In this document: one piece after another, positions 1-28,981 of the stretch
How the letters are laid out: every line of letters starts with the position of its first letter
Position numbering within the stretch: position 1 is the first letter of the stretch
NCBI GenBank assembly: GCA_963978895.1
Contig: OZ022242.1
Coordinates: 32,139,186-32,203,185 of the forward strand
Length of the DNA: 64,000 nt
Origin: Erpobdella octoculata
Lineage: Eukaryota > Annelida > Clitellata > Hirudinida > Erpobdellidae
Direction of reading: 5' to 3'
Notes under the pieces: generated by a model
The model's input: the letters and a program-made list of their open reading frames with translations, nothing else
What the model was told of the DNA's origin: nothing
The model's database searches: none
Made by a program: the position numbers and the translations under genes

Positions 1-229
1 GGTAACGGAGACGCTTCATTGACAACCTAAGTTTATATTTGTTTATTTATATGCCCATCAAACCTTGACTAGATGTTTACCCGGTTATTTAACTGTGCCG
101 ATGTATTAAAGATTCGAAATGCAATCAACTCAACCTGTGTAAACCAAAATAGTTTTACTTATTTCAATGAAAGTTATAAAAATTAAAAAAATCCAGATTC
201 ACAAAATAATAATTTAAAACATTCTTATT

Positions 230-438
230 ACACACTTTTACTTAACTTGACTTATCTATATGTCGTTCTGTCTGTCTGTCGGTCTGTCTGTCGGTCTGTC
301 TGTCGGTCTATCTGTCGGTCTGTCTGTCGTCAAAATTTGCAATCGATTTTAAACTAACTTCCCGATGAGTTAGAAACCTAAAAATTTAAACATACCTCCG
401 AACTGATTATCAATGCATTCTATCAAATTTTCAGATCG
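230..438. repeat. Dispersed repeat, copy A, with (TGTCTGTCGGTC)n core
   Basis: A (TGTC/GGTC) microsatellite at about 268-329 is embedded in unique-looking flanks. The same flanks, including the phrase CGATGAGTTAGAAACC and the following 80 bases, recur in the same orientation at about 62238-62398 with a much shorter TGTC core. This makes it an interspersed repeat carrying an expandable microsatellite. I cannot name the family. Confidence 0.7.
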
Positions 439-459
439 TAAAATTGTTTGGGGTTTTGT

Positions 460-605
460 TGTTGTTCTCTTTCTTTATTTTTCTCTCTATCTCCTTTTCT
501 CTGTCTGTCTTTTTTTTTCTTTATCTGTGTGTGTCTGTTTCTTTCTCAATGTGAGTGTGTCTAGTTGTCTTTTTTCTCTCTTTGTGTGTGCTTCTGTCTG
601 TCTGT

Positions 606-691
<86 letters not shown>

Positions 692-925
692 TCTTCTGTC
701 CCTCTCTTTTTTGTCTCTTTCTTTGCCTCTCTATCTTTCTATCTGTGTCTGTATGTTTCTTTCTCTATATGTGTGTCTGTCTGTCTGTCTGTCTCTCTTT
801 GTGTGTGCGAATGTCTGTCTCTATCACTTTCTCTATGTCTGTCTGTCTGTCTCTCTCTGTGTCTCTCTCTTTCTGTGTCTGTCTCTGCATTCTCTTTCTT
901 ATCTTTCTTTATTTATCTCTAAGTT
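460..925. repeat. Polypyrimidine (CT/TTTC/TGTC) tract
   Basis: Almost pure pyrimidine on the + strand with occasional G, including a run of (CT)n at 609-687. The long serine/leucine-rich open frames here simply result from the absence of stop codons in CT repeats and are not genes. Confidence 0.9.
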
Positions 926-1239
926 TTAAAAAAGGGTATTATAATGAATAAAAATAAAAAAAACGTTTGAAAGAAATATATCATGTTGTTTGTTTATTTA
1001 ATTTTGCTAGCCATTTCAACAACTGAAACGCATCGGCAATAACACTCGATGGTCCCTAGGGTAATGCAATAAATCAAGCTCAAAATATCTTTTTCTGCTA
1101 TAAAGCGTAACATAAAACAGTACATAGATTTATATAGATTCACTTATTTTTAAAAACTTGTTCATTCAAATCCCATATTTGTACTTTGACTAATTTGTAG
1201 ACTTTTAATTTTAAGATAATTCTCAGTATGAAAAAGCTC

Positions 1240-1610
1240 ATTTTGAGGATATTAATGCCAGATGCCAACGTCATGCTTTATAAACTTCCTATCCACAATT
1301 AGTTGAAACTTGGACTTCTAAATATATATTTCTTGGGTAAAAAGCTGGTTATTAAAAAAAATCACTTATTTTCTAAGTTCTTAAATATTTCTTTATTTAG
1401 CACTAGCAAGGTTACCCGGCGTTTCCCGGTTTTTGAACAATTTTTCTCGTTTTTGGAGCGTAACACATTGAGATTGTGTTACTATTCAATAAAATGTCAG
1501 TATAATATAAATTCACACTTTCCAGCATATTAAAAAAACATTAATGCCAGATGCCAGCTTCATGGTCTGCAAATTTGTTATCCACATTTAGTAGGAATTT
1601 GGTAAACAAA
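1240..1610. repeat. Helitron-like debris: direct repeat pair and a minus-strand 3' terminus
   Basis: The phrase TTAATGCCAGATGCCA with about 60 following bases occurs at about 1252-1315 and again at about 1541-1605. Between them, on the minus strand, CTAG (1403-1406) is preceded by a CCGG-loop-CCGG hairpin and followed by T. That is the geometry of a Helitron 3' end (hairpin, about ten bases, CTAG inserted before T). No matching TC 5' end was found, so this is a fragment. Confidence 0.5.
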
Positions 1611-1769
1611 CTGAAACAGCAACTGCGAGCAACAACATTATAAAACATGTTTTAAAAGTAGATCTTTTCTTAAAAAAAAATCGAACAAACCTTCCCTACC
1701 TTAAAGGTATTACCTTCAAAAATGATAATACAAGAACATACGCTTTTTTGCTATTTGCACAACAGTCTC

Positions 1770-2241
<472 letters not shown>

Positions 2242-2559
2242 GTTATTGACTGGTTATAAAAAAATTGCTTCCCTCTATAGATTGTAATGAAAACTTTGCT
2301 CCATCGAAAACGACTCCAATTCATTGCGACACCCCAGACTGATATCACGGTTCTGTATAAGTATAACACAGAGATCAGGAAGTCGTTGTATAGACATTAG
2401 CGGTGCCACAGTCTGTGATACGAGTATCCGGGTGGTGCTGCTTAATGCTGATCACCAACCAGCTGCATTCGCCGGGCAGGTTGCTTCGTGTGTTGGGGTA
2501 GCTCTAGTTGCTTCTGAGCAACGGGATTTTACCCCTCACGACCATGAGGCTATTGGCCG

Positions 2560-2670
2560 CGAAAGTAGGCGATTTCGTCGCGCACCGGGTCGATTCGTCG
2601 CAAGGTTGGCGTTTTCGTCGCGACTTCGCGATGAAAATGCTTACGCGACGAAATGGCTTTCGCGACCACA
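2560..2670. repeat. Fold-back cluster of TCGTCGCGA-type words
   Basis: GC-rich island in AT-rich surroundings with repeated TTCGTCGC and its complement GCGACGAA (for example 2574, 2598, 2614 and 2647), giving a self-complementary patch. Probably an internal piece of a MITE or Helitron. No terminal repeats were found. Confidence 0.45.
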
Positions 2671-2709
2671 TGGCCGGTATTCGTAAAAACATATCAACGC
2701 TATGTTTCC

Positions 2710-2714
<5 letters not shown>

Positions 2715-2797
<83 letters not shown>
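2715..2797. repeat. (TA)n array
   Basis: Pure TA dinucleotide repeat. The Tyr-Ile open frames across it are repeat artefacts. Confidence 0.95.
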
Positions 2798-2800
<3 letters not shown>

Positions 2801-2999
2801 GAATGTTTGTATGTATGTATATATGTATGCATGTCCTTTATGCATTGCTGCACCATTCATTCGATCGTAATGAAATTTTCACACAACTTTGAGAGTCAAG
2901 GGGAATCAAATATAGTAAAAAAAATTTGAAATCCGTCACAAAATGAACGCAGCGGAGCGGGTGAGTGAGCGGATGTTTTTAGAGTTTTCTTATCGTTTT

Positions 3000-3130
3000 T
3001 CTCTAGCTCCCGTTTAATTCCCCGTTTTCTCTCCAGCTCCCGGTCGCTTTCCCGTTTCCGCTTGCTCTCCCACTCCCGGTCGCTTTCCCGCTTCCGGTCA
3101 CTTTCCCGATTCCGGTCGCTTTCCCGCCCC
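3000..3130. repeat. Helitron-associated minisatellite CCGGTCGCTTTCCCG
   Basis: Tandem, partly degenerate units around the word CCGGTCGCTTTCCCG. The same word array recurs inverted at about 3655-3735 and directly at about 16755-16815. In those two copies it lies next to a hairpin and CTAG terminus, so it is internal sequence of one non-autonomous Helitron family. Confidence 0.65.
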
Positions 3131-3197
3131 ATCTATCTCTTAATAATTTGTAATAACGCGCAATCGGTCACATTATGCAAAACTGGGAAGCAAGTCA

Positions 3198-3223
3198 TGG
3201 ACTTCTTAATATTAAGAAGTCCA
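3198..3223. repeat. Perfect 26-bp palindrome
   Basis: Arms TGGACTTCTTAAT and its exact reverse complement with no spacer. Short and isolated, with no evident gene context; likely a relic of a fold-back element or chance cruciform sequence. Confidence 0.6.
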
Positions 3224-3517
3224 TTAGCAAGTAATGCCTGTTACGCAATTGTAAACAGTGCTTCGAAAACTTATGCAATGATCATGTACAGGCACTTTTG
3301 GCCCGGAAGGTTTTTTGGCCCCCTGAGCCGGAGGATCGGAGAAGGAGTCCAAACCTTCTTAACTTTTTCCTCTTCTTAACTTTCCAGGCCAAAAGTTCCT
3401 ATGTACGACCATCAAAGGTAATTGCGTAATAAAATTCAAATGTTGCTTACGTAACAACGTTTGAAGGCTTCAAGCAACTTTTAGCAAATCTATTTTACGT
3501 TTAAGTTATGAAAGCGA

Positions 3518-3645
3518 CCAAAAATAGATTAATACAAATAATGAATATTCATAGAACCAAAAGACTCTAAATCGTTTTTTCGGAGGCCATCTTGGCATCT
3601 CACTCAAAACCTGCTCATCTCCGATATATTTATTCTATATATATG
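3518..3645. repeat. 128-bp dispersed repeat, copy 1 (with 23729-23856)
   Basis: Starts with CCAAAAATAGATTAATAC and ends in TCTATATATATG. An equally long copy with only about three visible substitutions lies in the same orientation at 23729-23856. Sequence after the TATATATG differs between copies, so the repeat boundary is sharp there. Confidence 0.8.
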
Positions 3646-3782
3646 GTCCGGGATCGGGAAAGCGACCGGGAGCGGAAAAGCGACCGAGAGCGGGAAAGCA
3701 AGTAGGGAGGGAAACGGGAGCGAGAGAGACAAACATTAGAAAAACCTCTAAAAATCCCGGGCAACGCCGAGTACCCCGCTAG
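3634..3782 (+). mobile_element. Short non-autonomous Helitron end, + strand
   Basis: Contains the GGGAAAGCGACCGGGAGC minisatellite, then an imperfect CCCGG-loop-CCGAG hairpin, then CTAG at 3779-3782 followed by T. A candidate 5' end TCTATATATATG is at 3634, but the preceding base is T rather than the usual A, so the 5' boundary is tentative. Confidence 0.5.
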
Positions 3783-4179
3783 TTTAAGGAATAAAAATCT
3801 CGGAAAGCTCGGCAAAATAAAAACTGGACTACTCATTGTGCAGCTGGACCAGAATTGCTGAATGACATCAATGACAATGACATGGAATTGTAGCGTTTTG
3901 TAATTATTTTGCAGCACAAAGTGCATCATCTGAGAACAAAGAATAACTTTTTTAACTTTCTTTACAAAAAAGCAACATATTATCTTGATTTTGGCTATGT
4001 TGTCCATTGAAAAGAATTTTGCACAACCGATAAAAAATGATATATTCAACAATTTTGATGAAAGTTCTGCAAAAAACTGTTTTGAACAAGGAAACTCTGA
4101 TATTGACAGCGATTGAGAGTATACGTATGCTTCTAGTGTTAATTTTTTGTTCTTAGGAAGGAAACCAATGGGCACGGTT

Positions 4180-5110
4180 TTTATTGGAGAGGGGGGTCAG
4201 CATCATATAAACACGGCTCTGTATTGACGTAAAATCAGCGTGTGAAGTCAGTCATATAAATGTTGAAAAAAATTAAAAATTATACAAAGCGCTATAAAGT
4301 AAAATCGCCATGTCAGTGGCACATTTTTAATTGAATTATTTGGAATGTCATCTGGTTCAGATGAGTTAAAAGGTTTGGGACGTTGATTTAGATGGATGTC
4401 GATGAAATTTGGGTAAAAAACTACCCTTTAGAATAATCTGTGAGAACGATGAAGCTGTCCTTGAAATTCGTTTTTCTTCCATCCATCTATCTCTGATGCA
4501 ACAATTTTTTTTCATTGTCCTTGTTATTTATTTTTTCCACGTTAAGGTACTTATGTACTTTCTCGGATGTGTTTAGAAAGCTCACGTACATATTTGCATA
4601 CACTCACACACACATACACACACAGACTTATAATTGTATTTATACTTTGCTTCGCCCTGTTTCTTGTCTGAGGTTTCAACTTTTCGGTCAGTTAAAACCA
4701 TGCACTGAAGTGCAAGATTTAACGTCGAGGCATTTTGATTTATTGACACATTGAAAAGGGATAATAAATAATAAATCTTACTACTTTTTATAATAATTGC
4801 AAAACTGCACTTAATGATTTTTTCACACGTTACTATTTTGTTATCTTTATTATTATTAATAATATTAATGATATTAGAGTTATAATAAACTGTAAAAAAA
4901 AGAGAGAGTTGTGACAACACTAAGCTTGATCAATCCAGTCTTAAAAAATAAATATCTTTGATTGACTACAATTTACAAAATGCTTGAACAAATTCTGATT
5001 AGAAACATAAAATATGAATAGTCTGCGCGTGTTGATGGGGTTTATCGGAGGAACGTTTGTTCTGAGTGGAATCACGCAAGGTTGGAGATTTTTTAAATTA
5101 TTTATATTTC
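4180..5110. other. No recognised feature
   Basis: AT-rich sequence upstream of the guanylyl cyclase gene. I see only a short CA-rich patch at 4602-4625. No exon-like segment with splice consensus was recognised; promoter elements cannot be identified with confidence. Confidence 0.4.
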
Positions 5111-5116
5111 TCATGA

Positions 5117-5243
5117 ATGAGTTTTTTAAACCGATTTGAAGTTCGTACATTGATTTTTGATTTATTTTTTGTTTGTTTCTTTATTGATGCAGTGGCTTGT
5201 CAGACGAGTTCTCTGACGACGTCATATGGAAACGAGACAACAT
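5117..5243 (+). CDS. Candidate 5' exon of the guanylyl cyclase gene (signal peptide)
   Basis: An ATG at 5117 opens a frame with a hydrophobic stretch (LIFDLFFVCFF) followed by small residues and a Cys, resembling a secretory signal, ending at a strong donor GTAAGT at 5244. An alternative acceptor (GATGCAG) inside it at about 5193 would make a shorter exon. The frame joins the next exon in phase only if that exon starts at the inner acceptor (CCAG at about 5584) instead of 5564, so the true 5' structure is unresolved. The receptor needs a signal peptide and this is the nearest candidate. Confidence 0.35.
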
Positions 5244-5563
5244 GTAAGTCTCATCATCATCGTCATTTTTCTCGTCATCGTCATCGTCATCATCATCATC
5301 GTCGTCATCCTCATCGTCAATATCGTCATCATCGTCGTCAACATCTTCTTCGCCTCTTGTGATAACGATCACAATACTTGCCAAAATAACTTAAGTCCTT
5401 ATCAAAATCACAAAAACAGCATATTTAACAACTAGCACAACTATAATTTCATCCATGAACCTCACCACTCCATCACTGCACCATCTCATTCACAGCAGCA
5501 GTAGCAGTACCATCTCCATATCTTTTTAACGAAGAATTGTCAAACAACCACGTTGCAATACAG

Positions 5564-23191
<17,628 letters not shown>

Positions 23192-23433
23192 TATTTTTTG
23201 TTTGAGAATATATGTATATATATATATATAAATAAATAAATAAATAATATTCTAAATAGCCTACAACCTATATATAGAATAAATATATCGGCCCGCCTGT
23301 TGTTTAGGAAGGCTTTTAGCAAGGCAGCCTAGTAGACCGGAGATCCGAAACGAAGAACTGAGAGTTACAACCGTATAGTAACTTAATCAAATATTTTTTA
23401 ATAAAAAAAAAAGATTTTTTTATGTACAAAATA

Positions 23434-23518
23434 AATTTTTAACTTTATAAAAATTAACAAATTTTTAACTTTATAAAAATTAACAAATTTTTAACTTTAT
23501 AAAAATTAACAAATTTTT
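23434..23518. repeat. 26-bp tandem repeat, 3+ copies
   Basis: Unit containing TTTTAACTTTATAAAAATTA; the word AACTTTAT starts at 23441, 23467 and 23493, a period of exactly 26. Confidence 0.9.
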
Positions 23519-23728
23519 TTTATAAAAATTTCAGTTGACATTGAATTTTATTTGCGTAGTCTATTTATGTCTATTTAACGTCGCCTATGTTATCGGTAAA
23601 TTAGAATTGTCTATTTTTTATGTCGGATATCGCGTTAAATTAAAATAAAGCTCATATCAACTACTTTTAGCTATAAGAAATCGACGTTTCTGTTTCTTAC
23701 AAACCGGAGTTTAGTCTCCGCTGTCGTA

Positions 23729-23856
23729 CCAAAAATAGATTAATACAAATAATGAATATTCAGGAAACCAAAAGACTCTAAATCGTTTTTTCGGAGGCCA
23801 TCTTGGCATCTCACTCAAAACCTGCTCATCTCCGATATATTTATTCTATATATATG
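23729..23856. repeat. 128-bp dispersed repeat, copy 2
   Basis: Same sequence and orientation as 3518-3645, differing at about three positions. After TATATATG it continues into CCTCAGACCTATCAAATGTA, a phrase resembling 46930-46960 next to the minus-strand Helitron end, which links this repeat to the Helitron family. Confidence 0.8.
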
Positions 23857-23881
23857 CCTCAGACCTATCAAATGTACACAA

Positions 23882-23918
<37 letters not shown>

Positions 23919-24159
23919 GGTGCCACTTAAAAATAAAATTTTTAATTTTGATCTCACACCCAAATGTGGAAAGTCCATATGCAAAAGTTGTTAATAAGCT
24001 ACGTCAGGCAAAATTTTGGTGTATGATGTTTACTAGTAGCTTAATGAAGATAAAGTGATGTTTTTTGATATTTTCGTATAATATCTATTATTTGCTATTG
24101 AATTGAAAAGAACACATCTGCTGAATAAGTAATTTACCAGTTGAAAAAATAAATATTCA

Positions 24160-24617
24160 AAACAGTCACTTAATGCAGTTAATGCAGCAATGTAGTAAAT
24201 CATTGTCAAAATTTTTACAATAACATGCTTGATAACAGGATTTAGGAGCTTGAATGAATATGTTTGAAATAAGGTGTTACCAAAAAAATTGGAGGTCAAT
24301 GGGTTTGACCCAGAAGAATACGAGTTTGATACGAATAAAGATTTAACAAACTTGATAGCAGAAATGAGATAAAGAAACAAAGCAGCACAAGAGAAAGTGC
24401 GAGAATACCCATTTTTTGATTGTCAGGTCTGCCCTGAAGACTGAATAACAGCAGCCGGTGCGGCGAAACTGCTAGTAAACAGCAAACAATTGAATGAAAA
24501 CGGAGGATCCTCTGGTAACTGTCTGCCCGAGTGTTGTCTGGATGGCGAGGTTGCTGAGAATCGGGTCGCTGAAACGGCTGAGACAGTGGTGGACACGGTT
24601 CTGGAACAGTTATAAAC
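24160..24617 (+). pseudogene. Decayed coding sequence of unknown identity
   Basis: One + strand frame shows protein-like composition interrupted by in-frame stops. It reads SLNEYV, stop, a charged stretch with VNGFDPEEYEFD and NLIAEMR, stop, then AQEKVREYPFFDCQVCPED, stop, then AAKLLVNSKQLNENGG and an acidic end EVAENRVAETAETVVDT, with a final stop at about 24615. Local GC rises over the last part. The block is enclosed by two approximate 33-bp direct repeats, GTCCATATGCAAAAG... at about 23970-24003 and 24647-24680. I cannot assign a family; it may be a broken transposon gene or retrocopy. Boundaries are approximate. Confidence 0.45.
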
Positions 24618-24750
24618 GTGTAAATAAATTGTCATCAATTTCTGTCAGTCCATATGCAAAAGCTCTTAATAAGCTACGTCTTGGTTTAAAAATGACGTCA
24701 TATAATTAATTCAGTGGCGTACAAAGATTGGCGTCACCGCGTGCGGTAAC

Positions 24751-25723
24751 TAGGGTTGTTACAGTTTTGAAAAAAAATTCAGTTTCAGTTTCAGTTAAAG
24801 TAACTGAAACTTTACAAAGATTCAGTTTCAGTTTCAGTAAACTGAATCTTTAAAGATTCAGTTTCAGTTTCAGTTACAGTTAGATTCAGTTTTTTTTTTC
24901 AATTTTTTTTAGGTAAACTACCAAGAAAGAATTTACTATAAAAAACACTTTGTAACACAGACATGTTTAAAAAATTTATTTAGCATAAAATTTCCTTTTT
25001 GAATTTATAAAAGACTTCAGCTTCCAGCTTGTCGTCACCCAAATTATGCCGACATCTGCTAAGAGCAAAGCCTGTAATGGGTTGCATAATTGTTCTAGAA
25101 GTCAGAAGAGCTCTTCTTATTTTATTGATGTTTCAATCAAAATAATGGCAAGTTATTCCCATCATTGCCGATGAATAACATGGCCGAGACCATCTATATA
25201 TTATTTTTATGTTTGCGGTTGAATGTTTTGATTCTATGGCATGGACGATAACTTCGCTCGAAATTAAGAATAGTTCTTTCTTTTTGTTTCGAAGATTTTC
25301 AAGTTTTTAGAATTAATCAAAATGGAAGATACTTGTCTTAGTAATAACATTGTTATCAATAACATTCTAAAAACTTGAAAATCTTCGAAAAACAACGCAA
25401 GTAACAGAACACTAACACGAAACAAAAAGAAAGAACTATTCCTAACATGCCATAGAATCAAAACATTTAACTGCAAACATAAAAATAATATAAAAAATGA
25501 TAAAAAATATTCATTCTAAAAAATTCAGTTATATTCAGTTTTCTCAATAGATTCAGTTATATTCAGTTTTCTCAATAGATTCAGTTATATTCAGTTTTCT
25601 CAATAGATTCAGTTTCAGTTACAGTTTTTAAAAAAGATTCAGTTTCAGTTGAAGTTACTGAATCTAAAAAGATTCAGTTAACTAAATGTTTCAGTTTTAG
25701 ATTCAGTAACTGTAACAACCCTA
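24751..25723. mobile_element. hAT-type MITE with internal palindrome (973 bp)
   Basis: Ends TAGGGTTGTTACAG and CTGTAACAACCCTA, with repeated subterminal (GATTCAGTTTCAGTT)n words at both ends. Perfect 8-bp target duplication GCGGTAAC at 24743-24750 and 25724-25731. Inside, about 25213-25315 is matched in reverse complement by about 25365-25492 (for example TTCGAAGATTTTCAAGTTTT), a large fold-back. No transposase. Confidence 0.88.
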
Positions 25724-26054
25724 GCGGTAACTCATGGTGTTACCCCTTCATGACGTAGCCCTTGGACTTCAAAATAATTTAATGACAGGGAGATAAAAAT
25801 TTAATTTTGATGATCCGCGGGAGAAATCTAATGAACTTCTATGACCAGGAGAAAGCCAACCAAAGTTGATAAAAAGGGGAAGGTGGTAAACGTTATTTCA
25901 GACTCATTGGTTAGGGTTTAGGGAACCACTTTTGATCAGCTATTCCTGAATGAGGTTGCGGTTGTTTGGGATAAATAAGAGCTTTTGCAACTCAGGACCA
26001 GCTTGCGGTGACTAAGCTCACATGCCGAGGACGTTATTCGAAACCTGATCTTAA

Positions 26055-26252
26055 CTAACAAGGTTCAATATTATTATTACTAACTAGGTTCGATATTATT
26101 ATTACTAACTAGGTTCAATATTATTATTACTAACTAGATTCAATATTATTATTACTAACTAGGTTCAATATTATTATTACTAACTAGGTTCAATATTATT
26201 ATTACTAACTAGGTTCAATATTATTATTACTAACTAGGTTCAATATTATTAT
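26055..26252. repeat. 25-bp tandem repeat, about 8 copies
   Basis: Unit GGTTCAATATTATTATTACT plus AACTA, period exactly 25, very homogeneous (single substitutions only), ending directly at the MITE at 26258. Confidence 0.95.
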
Positions 26253-26257
26253 CCGGT

Positions 26258-26483
26258 CAGTGGTGGATCTAGATATACCTGGTGGGAGATGCAGGTACTT
26301 CACTTTCTTCCCTAAAAAGCCTATGACCGGGGGGGGGGTAGTCAAAGTTATTTTCAGCAATTTTACTTTTAACTACTGGGTTTTATTCTGAAAAACGGGT
26401 ATTCTGCTCAAGAAATTCAAGTGCATGATAACCTGGTGGGGTATGGATCTGTCATTTTCCCATACACGCTGGATCCGTCCATG
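26258..26483. mobile_element. hAT-like MITE, 226 bp
   Basis: Left end CAGTGGTGGATCTAGA and right end CTGGATCCGTCCATG are imperfect inverted repeats. Flanks TATCCGGT and TACCCGGT match at 7 of 8 positions, consistent with an aged 8-bp target duplication. Related to 28326-28641. Confidence 0.7.
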
Positions 26484-26489
26484 TACCCG

Positions 26490-28320
26490 GTTATCTGGTT
26501 ACCGACTAACTGGTTCGAGAAAACACTGAAAACGTATTGTTTCCGGACTTCCTTTGTCATGCAGCGTCTACGTGAAATAATTATCATAAACCGCCAGCGC
26601 CGGAGCTAGGATGTTAGTGCCCTCCTCCATATTTTACGATAGGCTACAGAGATAATGCTTTTTTCTTCTAAATATTCAATGACAGTGGGTTTTGGTCTTG
26701 TGGTCGTACCTTATTTAGAAAAAACTGTTTTCCCAAAAATGATCGATAGCTGTAAGGGAAGTGTGTGGAGAAAGTAGACAGAAGAGTCATTGTGAGTCGC
26801 AGAAAAGTGGTTGCCCCCTTTTTTCTTTTTTTGCTGAAAAAATACAAAACTACAAAAGCTACAAAGTTGAAAAGCTACAAAGTTTGTAAAAAACGACTAC
26901 CCCCCTTCCCCCCCCCCAAATTTGGGAAAAGTACCTACGACTTCCCCCCTCTCCATGCTTTTGTTGAAATGACGCTCCGGTCATAGATAATTTAGAAAAT
27001 TTTAGGGGATTTTTCTAAACACTTCTCAACTAATTTTCTTAAAAGCTGATGAACGGGAAAAAGGGTTAGTCCGTTTAGAACCACAAGTAATTTTCAAGAG
27101 TTTAAGAACATTTTTTTCAAAACTTCATAGCAATTTTTTCAAAAAATTTTAGACTTTGGCTTGAATTTCCAGCTCGTTTTGGCCAAATGTTGGAGAGGAA
27201 GGATCAGGTGCGTCATTTCAGCAAAACCTTAGCATGGCAAACAAATTTATGAAACCCACAGATTCCAAAATTATATTTTTTAATGCTTTATTTTTTCCCA
27301 AACATAGCGGATAGTCGGGGAGGGGGTAGTCGTAGATACTTTTCAAAAAATCATTAAAACTACACACACTTTTTGCCAAAAAACTGGGAATGGAGAAAAA
27401 AGTAAGTAAGATTTATGAGAGAACCCACATCGTGTGCCCCCGTTCATCAGCTAATTTTGGAAGCAAAAGTGTTTAAGGTTTTCACACAAATTTTGGAAAA
27501 GTACCTACTACAATTGCTCCCCCAATCATCAGCTCTGTTTGGTGGAAAAATTATAGATATGATTTTCTACGGGCGTATTCTTTAGACTTTGCCTAGGGTG
27601 CTAAAAACTCTAGCTATGCCACTACAGTTAATGAGTTGCCTTGACCTATTTTTTAAACTTGTGTTAATATTGGTGTAAGCGGCCATACCAAATGTGCTTA
27701 TTTGTTTCTTAAATCCATGCACAGACCGATTTTTTTAAACCTGACCCGTTATATAGATACAAAATCCCAAGCCTGGTTCTGTTCATTTTCATTACCACAA
27801 AAACCCATGGCTCAGCTAAATATCCTTGATCCCTGCTAATTTTGGTCTGGCCGGATCCGTTTGATAACCCTTATATAAAGTCCCGCACCGAACAGGGCAC
27901 CGTGCAAGGCTCTAGTTTGGTACCAACTCTGATCAATGTTTTGTGAGTACAATTTTTTTTAGGTTACACTGATGAAATGGAAAAACACATTGTAAAAAAA
28001 TAGTTGTCTTTACAAACATTTTAATGTTTTTAACTGAAATTATACAATGTATACTGCCTATTTGCTAACGCAAGGCGCTGCCCCGTGTTCCCAAAATCAA
28101 CATCCAGCTTTGATAGCTACTTAAAAAATTATAAAATTTAAACACTTTTCTCCTAAAAGAACAGATGATCGGGAGGGAATATTCGCAGCTACTTTCAAAA
28201 AAACTTCTTCAAAATCTTTGTGGCTATTTGTTTTCCACAATATTTTTTTCGCTATATCTTTAGGGGAGCATTTGCCCCCCTATTCCCCGCAAATGACGCC
28301 CCTGGGAAAGGTTACCACTT
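26490..28320. other. Degenerate repeat-rich region without genes
   Basis: Contains recurrent phrases such as GATGAACGGG, GGGGGTAGTCG, GAAAAGTACCTAC and runs of C or G (26330, 26905). These resemble the interior of the CAGTGGCGGATCC MITE family, so this is probably nested, decayed copies. No exon or RNA gene recognised. Confidence 0.5.
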
Positions 28321-28325
28321 CTTGC

Positions 28326-28641
28326 CAGTGGCGGATCCAGAAATTCCTGGTGGGGGAGGCAGGTTCGTCATTTCTAAAATTGTTTGCATTTTTTTTTCTG
28401 AAAAATCTGATGACCGGGAAAGGGGGGTAATCAATGAGTTATAGGTAATTTCCCAAAAACTTTTACAATTTTTCGAGGACTCACACTTTCTCTTCCCAAA
28501 AAAGCTGATGACGGGGTAGTCGTAGCTATATTTTCAACAATTTTACTCTCAACTACGGTAATTTTTAAAAACCCTGGTATTTTACCAATTTTTTTAAATT
28601 GATACCCTAGTGGGGTGATGCATCTTCTGGATCCGTCCCTG
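28326..28641. mobile_element. hAT-like MITE, 316 bp
   Basis: Terminal inverted repeats CAGTGGCGGATCCAGAA and (complement) CAGGGACGGATCCAGAA differ at two positions. Flanking octamers CTTCTTGC and CTCCCTGC match at 6 of 8, so the target duplication is only suggestive. Same family as 26258-26483. Confidence 0.6.
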
Positions 28642-28859
28642 CTCCCTGCGCCAGCCCATATCCCTATGATTTTTATTACGTATAAAGTCACCTATTCACG
28701 CCTTTACATATAAAGTCACTTTTATTTTGGAGACCTTTATAACCTGTTTCCCCATTCGGTTCGGATGTATAATAAAATATTAACGACGGCACTGATAGGC
28801 GCTACATTTACATTTTTCAAGATCAGCTTATTAGGTGTCAATAATAGTATGTTATAAGC

Positions 28860-28981
28860 AATAACATAACATAACATAAAGGAAATGATGGGCGCAAACT
28901 ATATGTCTCTATGCCCATATCTAGAATTATATAAAATATTGTTCATATATATGTTCTATAAATAAATGTATGTATATATTA
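28860..28981 (-). repeat. LINE 3' UTR and terminal (TTATG)n tail
   Basis: On the minus strand, downstream of the LINE ORF2 stop, the sequence ends in about four TTATG units (28860-28880). CR1/jockey-type LINEs often end in short tandem repeats instead of poly(A). This marks the element's 3' end. Confidence 0.7.

Noticed and set aside
2324..2686. 120-codon GC-rich frame
   Set aside because: Composition comes from TCGTCGCGA fold-back words; no protein motif and no splice context.
26055..26252. CRISPR-like array of 25-bp repeats
   Set aside because: Units are directly tandem without spacers and the DNA is eukaryotic; it is a minisatellite.
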